Source of the DNA: an uncultured Verrucomicrobiota bacterium
GTDB taxonomy: Bacteria > Verrucomicrobiota > Verrucomicrobiia > Limisphaerales > UBA1100
Direction of reading: 5' to 3'
Length of the DNA stretch: 41,068 nt
Assembly (NCBI GenBank): GCA_902551155.1
Contig: CACDBG010000013.1
Location: 1 to 41,068 of the forward strand
The notes beneath the pieces were generated by a model that was not told the origin of the DNA, made no database searches, and worked only from the letters and a program-made list of their open reading frames with translations. Position numbers and translations under genes: made by a program. Numbering within the stretch: position 1 is the first letter of the stretch; each line of letters starts with the position of its first letter. Below, one piece after another: positions 32,862 to 41,068 of the stretch.

Positions 32862-33392
32862 ATGAGATTTGTGCTCCGTATTATTTTTGTCTTTTTTGTG
32901 GGCTTGATGGCTTCGGTTTCAGCAGAAGATGTCAAGGTGAAGGTCAGTGCTCAGACTTTTGTAATGCCAAATAATTGGAAGGCAGAGAAGACTGAGAGTA
33001 GCATGCGGGCAGCACAGTTTCTGGTGCCGGGGGCTAATGGCAAGGAATCTGCCAGTTGCGTGTTCTTCTACTTTGGGCCGGGAAATGGGGGTGGGGCGAA
33101 GGCCAATCTTGAACGTTGGGCAGGTCAATTCTCCAATGAGCCAAAACCTGAATTAAAAACAGAAGAAAATAAGGTTAACGGGATTCCTGTGGTTTATTTG
33201 TTTGGGACGGGTACATTCATGAGTGGGCCTCCTTTTGGCGGAAAGAAAGTGCCTAAAAAAGATTATGGTATGGCTGCGGCAGTGCTGGGTACAAAGCCCG
33301 GATATATCTTCGTTAAGATGACCGGGCCAAAGGCAGTTGTTGATAATGCGAAGAATGATTTCAAGAAAATGATTGAGAGCGGTTTGAAGTAG
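32862..33392 (+). CDS. Exported protein of unknown function, 176 aa
   Basis: The signal peptide covers about residues 1-21 (LRIIFVFFVGLMASVSA). The mature part has a beta-rich pattern, FVMPNNWKAEK, VFFYFGPGNGGGAKANLERWAGQF, NGIPVVYLFGTGTF and PGYIFVKMTGPKAVVDNAKNDF. The phrase with the glycine run and ERWAGQF looks like a conserved secreted domain of PVC bacteria, but I cannot name it. It has no catalytic motif I can recognise. It is 40 bases downstream of the TPR gene and 20 bases before the PA14 gene, so it may be part of a cell-envelope operon. Confidence 0.7.
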   Translation: MRFVLRIIFVFFVGLMASVSAEDVKVKVSAQTFVMPNNWKAEKTESSMRAAQFLVPGANGKESASCVFFYFGPGNGGGAKANLERWAGQFSNEPKPELKTEENKVNGIPVVYLFGTGTFMSGPPFGGKKVPKKDYGMAAAVLGTKPGYIFVKMTGPKAVVDNAKNDFKKMIESGLK

Positions 33393-33411
33393 TTTGCTTT
33401 CTCATAGCCAT

Positions 33412-35076
33412 ATGAATTTCTATCTAAGGTGGGCTTGCTTGGCCTTGTTTGCCTGTTGTTCCATTTGGTTGCGCTCAGGGACGGTGACGACCAAGGATGG
33501 GCAAGGTTACTCAGGATTGGTGAAGTTTGAGGACTCTGATCATCTAACGGTTGGTCCACCTAAAGGTCCGAGAAAAAAAATTCCGCTTAAAAACGTGGTG
33601 GCCGCCACCTTCGATATTCCTGCTGACCCTGAGATGTTTGAAAGCGGGGCTCCTTCTGCAGGTAAAGGATATGGAATTTTAGCCGCTTATTATGATCGGC
33701 CAAATTTTAAAGGGCGTGTGATATACCGGATTGATCGGACAATAAATCATCAATGGCGATCACGTCAGCCCGTATTTGATTTACCAAGGGATTATTTTTC
33801 AGTTCGTTGGGCTGGTGAACTAGAGCCGCCAGTTACCGGAGAATATACTTTTACCTTGAATGCTAATGATGGAGGGAAGCTCATGGTGGGGGACTTGACC
33901 TTGGGTAAATGGGAGGCACTTTCAGGTTTTCGTGAAGTTGGGAAATTGGCGTTAGAGGCCGGAAAGCGCGTTCGTTTTGAGTTTGATTTTTTCGATAATT
34001 ATGGTGAAGCCAGCGCTAGAGTTTTATGGAAGGGGCCGGGTTTTCAGGAATCACCTATTTCTCCCACACAATTATATCCGGACACGAATAAGGCGCCAAA
34101 AGGGTTCAAATCCCAATCTGGGTTATTGGGCTGTTATTATCAAAACCGGTTTTTTTATGGAGATGGGATATTGTCCATTGACCCTAAGATGGATTTTTCA
34201 CCTGTCACCCCCCCGGAAGAATTCCCGGATAAGAACTACAGCGTCCGGTGGACCGGACAACTGGAAGCGCCATATACCGAGGAATATTCCTTTAAGATTT
34301 CTACGGACGAGGGGGTTCGTTTATGGGTTAATCAGCTCCTCGTTATTAATGAGCTATCTAACCGTGCGCCAAGAGTTTTCACCGGAAAAGTTCCTTTGCA
34401 CCGCGGTGAGCGTATCGGGGTTCGACTTGAATCAGTTCATCGCGCTGGACAAGGTAATCTGAAGGTGGTTTGGTCCAGTAAAAGTAAATCTGAGTCAATC
34501 CTCGGCGGCGAGGGAGTTTATCCATCTTATGAGCCTGCAGAGGTTAAGGATGAGGGTGGAGGTGAGGGCGATGAATCTCAAACTTTGGGCGTTTTTTCAT
34601 GGGCTGGATCCCGTATAGCCTCCAGTCCTGTTTCTGTTGATGATTCATCAGTTAAATTTTCAAAAGGTACTTACCCAGAACGTATTTCGACAATTAATGT
34701 TTCTCGTATGGTTATGCGCCCCGTGCCAGTGAAGTATCGTAATCGGATCACGGATAACCGGACGGGTGTTTTGCTGGCTAACGGAGATTTTGTTGAAGGA
34801 CAAATGCAAAGCCTCGATAATAATACGCTGGTCTTAAACTCAGTGCTTTTTGGGGTGAAGGTTTACGGAATTGATCAGGTAATGGCGATTGTGTTGGCTG
34901 GTATTAAAGCTCCCACGAAGACATCCAAATTTAATTTGCGGCTAGAAAATGGATCACAATTTTACGTTCGAGGATTTAGGGTTGATAAAAAAGATATTAT
35001 TGTGGATGACCCATCGGTGGGGAAAATAAGAATCCCTCTGACCGAATTCAATGAGTTACGGGCTATCGACCGTTAG
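33412..35076 (+). CDS. Exported protein with tandem PA14 domains flanked by SH3-like modules
   Basis: Starting at the ATG at 33412 (the track's TTG adds six residues), the protein is 554 aa with an N-terminal hydrophobic leader (MNFYLRWACLALFACCS). A small SH3-like strand set (GTVTTKDGQGYSGLVKFEDS) precedes PA14 domain 1 (about residues 80-230: LAAYYDRPNFKG, YFSVRWAGEL, VTGEYTFTLNANDGGKL) and PA14 domain 2 (about 235-380: LLGCYYQNRFF, YSVRWTGQL, YSFKISTDEGVRLWVNQ). The C-terminal third has two more SH3-like units (LLANGDFVEGQMQSL and LRLENGSQFYVRGF). PA14 domains bind carbohydrate. It may mediate adhesion or glycan binding. Confidence 0.82.
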   Translation: MNFYLRWACLALFACCSIWLRSGTVTTKDGQGYSGLVKFEDSDHLTVGPPKGPRKKIPLKNVVAATFDIPADPEMFESGAPSAGKGYGILAAYYDRPNFKGRVIYRIDRTINHQWRSRQPVFDLPRDYFSVRWAGELEPPVTGEYTFTLNANDGGKLMVGDLTLGKWEALSGFREVGKLALEAGKRVRFEFDFFDNYGEASARVLWKGPGFQESPISPTQLYPDTNKAPKGFKSQSGLLGCYYQNRFFYGDGILSIDPKMDFSPVTPPEEFPDKNYSVRWTGQLEAPYTEEYSFKISTDEGVRLWVNQLLVINELSNRAPRVFTGKVPLHRGERIGVRLESVHRAGQGNLKVVWSSKSKSESILGGEGVYPSYEPAEVKDEGGGEGDESQTLGVFSWAGSRIASSPVSVDDSSVKFSKGTYPERISTINVSRMVMRPVPVKYRNRITDNRTGVLLANGDFVEGQMQSLDNNTLVLNSVLFGVKVYGIDQVMAIVLAGIKAPTKTSKFNLRLENGSQFYVRGFRVDKKDIIVDDPSVGKIRIPLTEFNELRAIDR

Positions 35077-35097
35077 AGTTGATTTTGCTGTATAAAA

Positions 35098-35130
35098 GAA
35101 AAGGACGGGATTTCTCCTGGCCTTTTTTGT
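35098..35130. terminator. Bidirectional terminator between PA14 and macroglobulin genes
   Basis: AAAGGACGGGA pairs with TCCTGGCCTTT over 9 of 11 positions with a TTTC loop. A T-run follows on the plus strand (CCTTTTTTG) and a T-rich stretch on the minus strand (CCTTTTCTTTTA). It serves the two convergent genes. Confidence 0.6.
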
Positions 35131-35150
35131 TTGTTAAAAAACTCTGGTTC

Positions 35151-38100
35151 TTAGTTTGCTGATAACTTGTGGCTTTCGGAATGACTGTTGAACTCGGGTG
35201 CGTACATGCACTGAATGTTGGCCATACCGGTTTGGTATTCGCCCTTGTGCTGGACTCTAACATTGTATTCGAACACGTAAACACCTTTGGGCAGGTAGTC
35301 GATATAGAAGTGTGAGGCAGTATCACGGGTCATTTCATAGTATCCGAGGCCATCTTGATATTTGTAACGGCTTAACACGTTAGTTGGCTCGGTTCCGCTA
35401 CCGCGCTGGTCCTTCATGTGTACGTATTCCATGTCGCGATCGGTCTTCAGTACTAGCCGTACCACTAATTCATCACCTGTCTTTACGCCTCCTTGCACCG
35501 GCTTAAGTTGTGGGCCTTGGGCGGTATTTACCTTTGTGTAGAGTTGTTTGGTAAGTTTTAGTGGTGTGTCTTCATGTGGTGTAATCTTGGAAATATCCTC
35601 TAAGTACTGCCAGTGCACACTTCCCCAAGCAACCCCTTCATCATGTTTGGTGACTTTGATGTTGCCGTAGCTTGGTTTTACATCACTACCCAGAAAGCGG
35701 TGCTGGTAGAACCCAGTGCCAGCCTCAATATTCTTAGGCTCGATCTTAGTGTTGCCCACGGTTACCTCCACTAGGGCTTCGCTGGAGAGGGGGTTGGCAC
35801 CTTGAAGGAGCAATGCATAGCATGCATCAGCTGTTGCCTTGGTGGTTTTCCAGTCCTGAGTTTGTTTTTGTTTAATGAGCCAGACTTTGGCATCTTCTAA
35901 TGCGTCGAAGTCTTGGGTAACTTCATGGAAGGCTTCGATCATCATTGCCTGAGTTTCAATTGGGGCCCGGTACCACCAATGGCTTAGTTCCTGATCACGC
36001 CAGAAGAGGCCCATTTCCTCGTTGCTAACGGATCGTTCCTTAACGGACTTAATGATCAACTTGGCCAAGTCATTGTACTGGGCTTTACGTTCAGATCGGC
36101 CGAAACGATTCATGGCAATGGCTACTTGAGCCTGGTTCATTCTTGAGAGGCTCAGGAAGTACTTAGTGCCATCTTTCTCCTCTTTAATTGCTTGCCCGAG
36201 GAAGTAGTTTATTGCTTCCTGATTTTGTTTGGCGATCGGGCGATCTTTCAGGAAGAAAGAGCGACAGTAGAGGTACTGTGCAATTAGCGAGGTAAGGTTA
36301 TTGTTGTCCAGGTTTCCGTGTTGTTGGATAAGGCGATATTTTTTATCAATCCAGCCGTCCAGTCTGTTAACAGCCTTTATTGCCATGGTCTGATCGATCT
36401 CCACATTCATTGCGCGCATGCGGCCGAAACCTGTGGTGATATATAGGGTGATATAATCACTGGCACGCCCCCCCGGCATCCAAGGCCAAGCTCCGTCGGC
36501 AAATTGAGTTTCGCGTAGGCGACGCATGGCGGCTAGGGTTTCATTGGCTAAGCGTTGATCTTCAAAAAGGATACCCACATTACGGCGGGCCTTACTTTCG
36601 CTCTTGGCCTGACGGAGCCAAGGGGTTTCCTCCAGCATCACCCCTTTTAAGTCCTGATTCTTCTCCAGTGGGCTATCAAGGGCAGGAGTGTTGCGCCATT
36701 TTTCAAACACCTGCTCGATCCGGGGGTCGCTCTTGGCTATGTGGTGAGCGAGTCCATTTGCATACAAGCGGGTAAAGGTGCTCATTGTGCTTGGGTGTGG
36801 GCTTTCCATTAGGTAAGGAAGGGCCATTACCGCGTACCAATTCGGATTGGATACCATTTGCACAGTGAAACGCTCATGTTTGAGGGTGTCGCTCTGGTCA
36901 GATGCGACGAGTTTATCAAACTTAAAGTTTTTACTCTTTGCCCCACGGATTGGTAGGGGGAGGCTTTCAGTGACAAAGATATGGCGACTCAAAACAGGCA
37001 ACATAGCTTGTTCGCCATCAGTCACCTTATCGGTGCCGCCTACAGCTTTGTAGGTGAGGAATCCAAGGTTATCGGGTACGGTCAAACGCCATGAGTAGGT
37101 CTTACTCTGGTTGGCTGGAACGACGAATCCTTTATCCAGTTGAGTATTACCTAGCAGATCATCCACATTATCTTCTGTGAGGGCGTCAGAGAATGTAAGG
37201 CGAACCTTTCCGGTTTGCTCCTTTTCGGTGCGGTTGGTGACCTTTACGGTGAATTCCAATTGATCGCCTTCACGCAGGAAGCGTGGTGGATTAGGTTGCA
37301 CCATGATATCTTTTGAGGTGACAGTGCTGCCAGAAAGGAATCCGCTTCGTAGCTCGTTGTCATGGGTGAAGCCCATGAATTTCCACTTAGTGAGGGCCTC
37401 TGGTATATTGAATTCCAATCGAACTTTACCGTCTTCATTGGAAACCAGATGCGGCATGAAGAAGGCTGTCTCCTGAAGATTCTTGCGGGCGGCAACTTGT
37501 GAAAGGTCAGGCCCAGTCTGAGTGCCTCCACCTTGTCCGGATCCCTCACGTTTGAGTGCACTGTTCAGCTGTTCTTCAGGAGCACTTGCAGCATCATCCA
37601 TGGCCATGGCTGCTCCACCCATTGTAGCGGCAGGGGCACCTTTTCTCATGGCCATCATAGGTGCGGGTGCGCCTTCTTTTTCAGCCATTTCCATTCTGGG
37701 GCCTCCCCGGCTCGAGAAGGCCATAGTACGTTGTTTTCGGGCGCCGTAGTAACTGTAACCTGAAAGGTTGGCAGCGATTTCACGCGGGAAGGAGCGGTAG
37801 CTCATGGAAGTGTTTTGATAATCCTGACGCATCCATGAACCCTGCAGGTGTTGCATACCTTTATTGAGGTTTACAAACTGTTGGTTTAGGCGTGCGTAAT
37901 CCTGACGGAAGACGTTCATCGCTGTCTGCCACTCATGTGGTTTGTACTGGTCAAGGCTCTCGTCATAGAGAACGGCAGCCATTTCGGCTACGGCCTTATC
38001 GGCATCTTTGCCGCTAATAACTGCAGTCCATTTTTCTTTTTGTCCGGGCTGCAGTTTGTCCGTGAAGTGCTCCCACTTGACGGTGAGGTTTTTATTGTTC

Positions 38101-41068
38101 CAGGGAACGCTCACCTTATGGCTTGAAAGGTATGCGCGGTTTTCTCTAACCATGGTGACATGCAGGGTGAATCCGCCACGCATAGCTTCATCAACGGCTT
38201 GATGAATAGCCAACTGAGTCAGGCCGCGTTTGGTCCAGAAGCTTTGGAGGACTTTGCGGCGATGCTCGATTTCTATGAAGGCACGAGCTTCATCGTAGCC
38301 GCTTCCCCAGAGCGCCATAAATTCTTCGCCCGGCTCGACGGTCCAAGTTTTTGATTTGATCATATGAGGTATGCGGATACCCAGCTTGGCTGCTCTTGGG
38401 TTCAATACCTGGATTGGCGCTTCGGCAGTAACTTTTTTGCCAAAACGATCCTCTGTCTCGAGGACTGCCCGGTAGGCACCTTCCTTTAGCTTAAAATTGA
38501 AATTTGCTTGTCCACTGTTGTCAGTGGTGAATCCTTTTTGTTCGACAACTTTGCCCAATTCCCAGGAATTGATATTTGAGGCGTCTGGCATAGGTATGAA
38601 TTCTGGGGCGAAACGTCCGTTACGCATGGGCATCACATTAAACCGGTTGTTATTGAGTTTTGCTCGTTCCACACTCTTTGGTTGGTTCAATGCGTAAACC
38701 TTTAGTGTGCCTTCAACTTGCTGGCCGATGCCATCGAGCGATGTAGTGATGAGGTTAATGGCAACCGCTTCATTTTGGGTTTGCCAATCAGCAGCAGAAA
38801 CACTGGCTTTGAGGGCTGTGTATCCAAGATTGATGGAATGACTGTCACTGCGGGTTTCGCCGGTTGTGTCAGTCACATCAGCGTGGATGGTATAGCGGAA
38901 GGTAGGTTCGTCCTTCGGAGACACGCTGTTGTCGGGCTTCGCATTGAACTTCACATCAAAGGAGCCATCGGCTTTGGTAGATGTGGTGCCGTGGGCGATT
39001 TCCTGGTTTTGGCCGCGAGGCATAGGGCGCCACCAATAACGATAACCATACCAGTCGGGGTAGCGAACTTCTCGAACTACACGCCATTTAACCTTGGCTT
39101 CATTAATGGCTGCACCAGTATAAGCAGTGGCTTTACCTGTGAGGTTAATTTCAGCATTGAGTTTCCCAGCTGTTTCCGGGGCTTTTACATCCACTTCAAA
39201 CTTCGGGCGCTTGTATTCCTCGACGTTAATACTCGCGGAGCCGCGAGGTCCGGTGGTGACCTGTAGGGTCATGCGGCCTAAAACTCGGTCTCGTGGAGCG
39301 GTAAATTTTCCGCTAAAGGAGCCGTAATCATTGGCACGATGTTGTTGCCGTGTGATTTCTTTGCCATTGCGATCTCGAAAAGCAACTGTAACCACCGAAT
39401 TGGGGATGGTGCGGTAGTTGTCATTGTGTTGGTCCACGTGAATAGCAAGACCCTTGTATTCTATTGTTTGACCCGGCCGGTAGAGCGAGCGGTCGGTGAA
39501 GAAGATTGTGCGGTCGTAGGGACGTGGATTGTTGATGCGGCCGTGGTTGTAGGCATCATTATAGGTGCTAAGTTGCTGATTGCCTTTACTAGCGAGAATT
39601 AAATAGCCACGGTTGTTTACTGGGAATATGAACTGTCCGTTTTCATTAGATGTCGTGGGGGCAACCTCCTGGCGCGTGTTGCCGTTACGAGTCCAGGCGC
39701 GAACTTTGGCGTTGGCGACTGGCTCGCCACTTTGTGCATCAAGAACAAATCCTTCGATTTTTCCATTGCCACTACGTTGGCGCATCACGATGGCTAAATC
39801 GCTGGCCCAGAAGCTGGTGTAATAGCAAACGTTGTTGGCTTCATTGAAATTTTTGTTATGACTGCTAATGAGGTAATAGAATCCTGACGGCAAGTCTTTG
39901 GGTGCCTTAAAGGTCTTCATTGCCTCATGATAATCGGTTGTGGGAGCAAGTTTAATGCTCCATTCCTTGATGACTTCAGCGCGTAGAAGGGCGCGACGTT
40001 CGTTGTTGTCCAACCATTGAGGGTTACCACGTTTACGCTTCATGGCCGCTTCCCAGTTTTCGCCGACCACACGGAAGTGAATTTGATCTACGTTGCGGTA
40101 TTTGATTGTGATATCAGGTTGTGGATCATTCCAGACGCGCTCAATTGTGACATTTGAGGTTTTGGCTTCGATTTGGTTGATGAGGTTGTTGCACATTGCT
40201 CCACCAGGCGTTTTCGGGAACGCATTCTGGCCTTGAGTGGCAATTTTATGGGCGGCGACTTTATCTCCATCCTGGTCCAATGACTGAGCCATATGATAGC
40301 GAGCTCGGGCGCTTATGCGGTGGTCGGCCCAATTGTTTATAAATCTTTTTAAAGCGGCACGGTAGCGGTCATTTTTGTTTTCTCCAAAAGCCTTGTTCTT
40401 GCCAAAGTTAATCCGGCCAAGGTCGGCGTCGATGTAGGCACTTTTATCCGTATCATTTTTATGAAAGCGGAGTAGGTCCTGATAAAGCTCTAAGGCTTTA
40501 ACCATGCGTGAATCCTTATCAGTGGTTTTTATGTCCCACGCCATAAATTTCTCGGCGCTGTCAAATATTGGATCATTGCTGTTGAGTTCAAATGCATCTT
40601 GAGCTTTTGCTCCGGCTTGTTCGCCGCTACTGTAAAATTGCAGGGCATTGAAGACTAAAAAGTCATACATTGTTGGGCGGAAGGAATCTGGTTGGCTGCC
40701 TTTTTGAAGAAGGTCGTCATAGTCAGCCACCCGCGTTTTCTTTAGGATTGCTTGATGTGATAGGGCGGCATTGAATTGTTTATCGATTTCAGTGTAGATG
40801 CGCGGCAGGTCCCAGGTTTCAAAATCTTCATTGGGGGCAGCGGCGGTGCGGCTTCTTTGAATGAAACGCCAGCGGTTTTGTTGGAAGTAATGCCAATACC
40901 AGTTGGCAAGAACTGCGGTCATCATTGGCTTCATTTGAGCGGGAGCTTTTTCGATCTCCTCCTCCATACGCCTAATTTTTTCCTGTGCTTTGTTGCCTCG
41001 AATGTTCCCTTCCAGAGAAATTTTCCTGCCGACGGCTTTGATGGCTTCAGCATAGTCCTTCTTAGAGA
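35151..41068 (-). CDS. Alpha-2-macroglobulin-like protein, thioester site lost, 5'-truncated
   Basis: The frame is open beyond the track's ATG at 40967 to the window edge (KKDYAEAIKAVGRKIS precedes it), so the N-terminus is missing. At least 1971 residues are visible. Numbering from the Met at 40967, the N-terminal part is helical (TPR-like, to about 260), then beta-rich with a carboxypeptidase-regulatory-like unit (about 400-450, GFVLDAQSGEPVANAKV), an MG2 domain (about 485-590, TDRSLYRPGQTIEYKG), further MG domains, a Met/Ala/Gly-rich linker at about 1085-1135 and the A2M domain (about 1165-1260, ETAFFMPHL and EALTKWKFMG). The expected thioester Cys-x-x-Gln reads STMS (Ser1393-Ser1396), so it should not form a covalent bond. 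The C-terminal half is helical then beta. It is probably periplasmic or surface protein. Confidence 0.88.
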   Translation of the reverse strand, partial: SKKDYAEAIKAVGRKISLEGNIRGNKAQEKIRRMEEEIEKAPAQMKPMMTAVLANWYWHYFQQNRWRFIQRSRTAAAPNEDFETWDLPRIYTEIDKQFNAALSHQAILKKTRVADYDDLLQKGSQPDSFRPTMYDFLVFNALQFYSSGEQAGAKAQDAFELNSNDPIFDSAEKFMAWDIKTTDKDSRMVKALELYQDLLRFHKNDTDKSAYIDADLGRINFGKNKAFGENKNDRYRAALKRFINNWADHRISARARYHMAQSLDQDGDKVAAHKIATQGQNAFPKTPGGAMCNNLINQIEAKTSNVTIERVWNDPQPDITIKYRNVDQIHFRVVGENWEAAMKRKRGNPQWLDNNERRALLRAEVIKEWSIKLAPTTDYHEAMKTFKAPKDLPSGFYYLISSHNKNFNEANNVCYYTSFWASDLAIVMRQRSGNGKIEGFVLDAQSGEPVANAKVRAWTRNGNTRQEVAPTTSNENGQFIFPVNNRGYLILASKGNQQLSTYNDAYNHGRINNPRPYDRTIFFTDRSLYRPGQTIEYKGLAIHVDQHNDNYRTIPNSVVTVAFRDRNGKEITRQQHRANDYGSFSGKFTAPRDRVLGRMTLQVTTGPRGSASINVEEYKRPKFEVDVKAPETAGKLNAEINLTGKATAYTGAAINEAKVKWRVVREVRYPDWYGYRYWWRPMPRGQNQEIAHGTTSTKADGSFDVKFNAKPDNSVSPKDEPTFRYTIHADVTDTTGETRSDSHSINLGYTALKASVSAADWQTQNEAVAINLITTSLDGIGQQVEGTLKVYALNQPKSVERAKLNNNRFNVMPMRNGRFAPEFIPMPDASNINSWELGKVVEQKGFTTDNSGQANFNFKLKEGAYRAVLETEDRFGKKVTAEAPIQVLNPRAAKLGIRIPHMIKSKTWTVEPGEEFMALWGSGYDEARAFIEIEHRRKVLQSFWTKRGLTQLAIHQAVDEAMRGGFTLHVTMVRENRAYLSSHKVSVPWNNKNLTVKWEHFTDKLQPGQKEKWTAVISGKDADKAVAEMAAVLYDESLDQYKPHEWQTAMNVFRQDYARLNQQFVNLNKGMQHLQGSWMRQDYQNTSMSYRSFPREIAANLSGYSYYGARKQRTMAFSSRGGPRMEMAEKEGAPAPMMAMRKGAPAATMGGAAMAMDDAASAPEEQLNSALKREGSGQGGGTQTGPDLSQVAARKNLQETAFFMPHLVSNEDGKVRLEFNIPEALTKWKFMGFTHDNELRSGFLSGSTVTSKDIMVQPNPPRFLREGDQLEFTVKVTNRTEKEQTGKVRLTFSDALTEDNVDDLLGNTQLDKGFVVPANQSKTYSWRLTVPDNLGFLTYKAVGGTDKVTDGEQAMLPVLSRHIFVTESLPLPIRGAKSKNFKFDKLVASDQSDTLKHERFTVQMVSNPNWYAVMALPYLMESPHPSTMSTFTRLYANGLAHHIAKSDPRIEQVFEKWRNTPALDSPLEKNQDLKGVMLEETPWLRQAKSESKARRNVGILFEDQRLANETLAAMRRLRETQFADGAWPWMPGGRASDYITLYITTGFGRMRAMNVEIDQTMAIKAVNRLDGWIDKKYRLIQQHGNLDNNNLTSLIAQYLYCRSFFLKDRPIAKQNQEAINYFLGQAIKEEKDGTKYFLSLSRMNQAQVAIAMNRFGRSERKAQYNDLAKLIIKSVKERSVSNEEMGLFWRDQELSHWWYRAPIETQAMMIEAFHEVTQDFDALEDAKVWLIKQKQTQDWKTTKATADACYALLLQGANPLSSEALVEVTVGNTKIEPKNIEAGTGFYQHRFLGSDVKPSYGNIKVTKHDEGVAWGSVHWQYLEDISKITPHEDTPLKLTKQLYTKVNTAQGPQLKPVQGGVKTGDELVVRLVLKTDRDMEYVHMKDQRGSGTEPTNVLSRYKYQDGLGYYEMTRDTASHFYIDYLPKGVYVFEYNVRVQHKGEYQTGMANIQCMYAPEFNSHSESHKLSAN

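Noticed and set aside
1-41068. CRISPR array, transposon or prophage
   Set aside because: No spaced direct repeats, transposase, integrase, capsid or terminase sequences were seen in either strand.

Overview
This window looks like chromosomal DNA from a member of the Verrucomicrobiota or a close relative in the PVC group. The evidence is indirect. There are three formylglycine-type sulfatases of different subtypes, an EF-hand/esterase fusion, tandem PA14 domains, a very large alpha-2-macroglobulin-like protein, a short leucine-rich-repeat lipoprotein, and a PHP-type PolX beside housekeeping genes. Many genes lack a clear Shine-Dalgarno sequence, and several seem to start at GTG or TTG. No rRNA, CRISPR array, transposase, integrase or phage gene was seen.

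Layout. Positions 1-3.8 kb hold a sugar-oxidation pair (a 5'-truncated aldo/keto reductase and a zinc alcohol dehydrogenase), a secreted PHB-depolymerase-like esterase and a secreted sulfatase. From 3.8 to 6.4 kb on the minus strand lie cysS, tmk and rpsT, ending in a strong terminator, with a possible 41-aa ORF upstream. From 6.5 to 12.5 kb on the plus strand are an LRR lipoprotein, a 74-aa basic 'WWF' protein with an excellent ribosome binding site, citramalate synthase (cimA), valS and an inositol-monophosphatase-family gene. From 12.5 to 15.2 kb on the minus strand run tRNA-Pro(UGG), a frameshifted NAD-dependent epimerase, ispF, a 90-aa unknown and a PuuD-like class I amidotransferase. From 15.2 to 19.4 kb are a DEAD-box helicase, a PolX/PHP polymerase and the EF-hand/esterase. 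From 19.4 to 22.8 kb are a sulfatase, thiD and a YegS-like lipid kinase.

The core operon rpsP-khpA-trmD-rplS, a terminator, and then rnhB-yraN-mutM fill 22.9-26.4 kb, followed by tRNA-Asn(GUU). The stretch 26.6-31.2 kb looks more accessory: a tRNA-Leu 3'-half remnant, a sulfatase, a small membrane protein, a gene-poor stretch with open-frame remnants, a flavin-binding oxidase-like protein, a methyltransferase and an SDR, ending at tRNA-Leu(GAG). From 31.4 to 41.07 kb are a TPR protein, two exported proteins (one with tandem PA14 domains) and the alpha-2-macroglobulin-like giant, which runs off the right edge.

Most of the window is ordinary housekeeping: amino-acid biosynthesis and charging, translation, isoprenoids, thiamine and DNA repair, mixed with secreted hydrolases for sulfated or acylated polymers. 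The observations I rate highest are the loss of the Cys-x-x-Gln thioester in the macroglobulin-like protein, the frameshift at a G9 tract in the epimerase, the tRNA-Leu remnant beside tRNA-Asn, the small WWF protein, and a perfect hairpin just in front of trmD. I found no clearly novel multi-gene system. All family assignments come from reading motifs; no database search was run.
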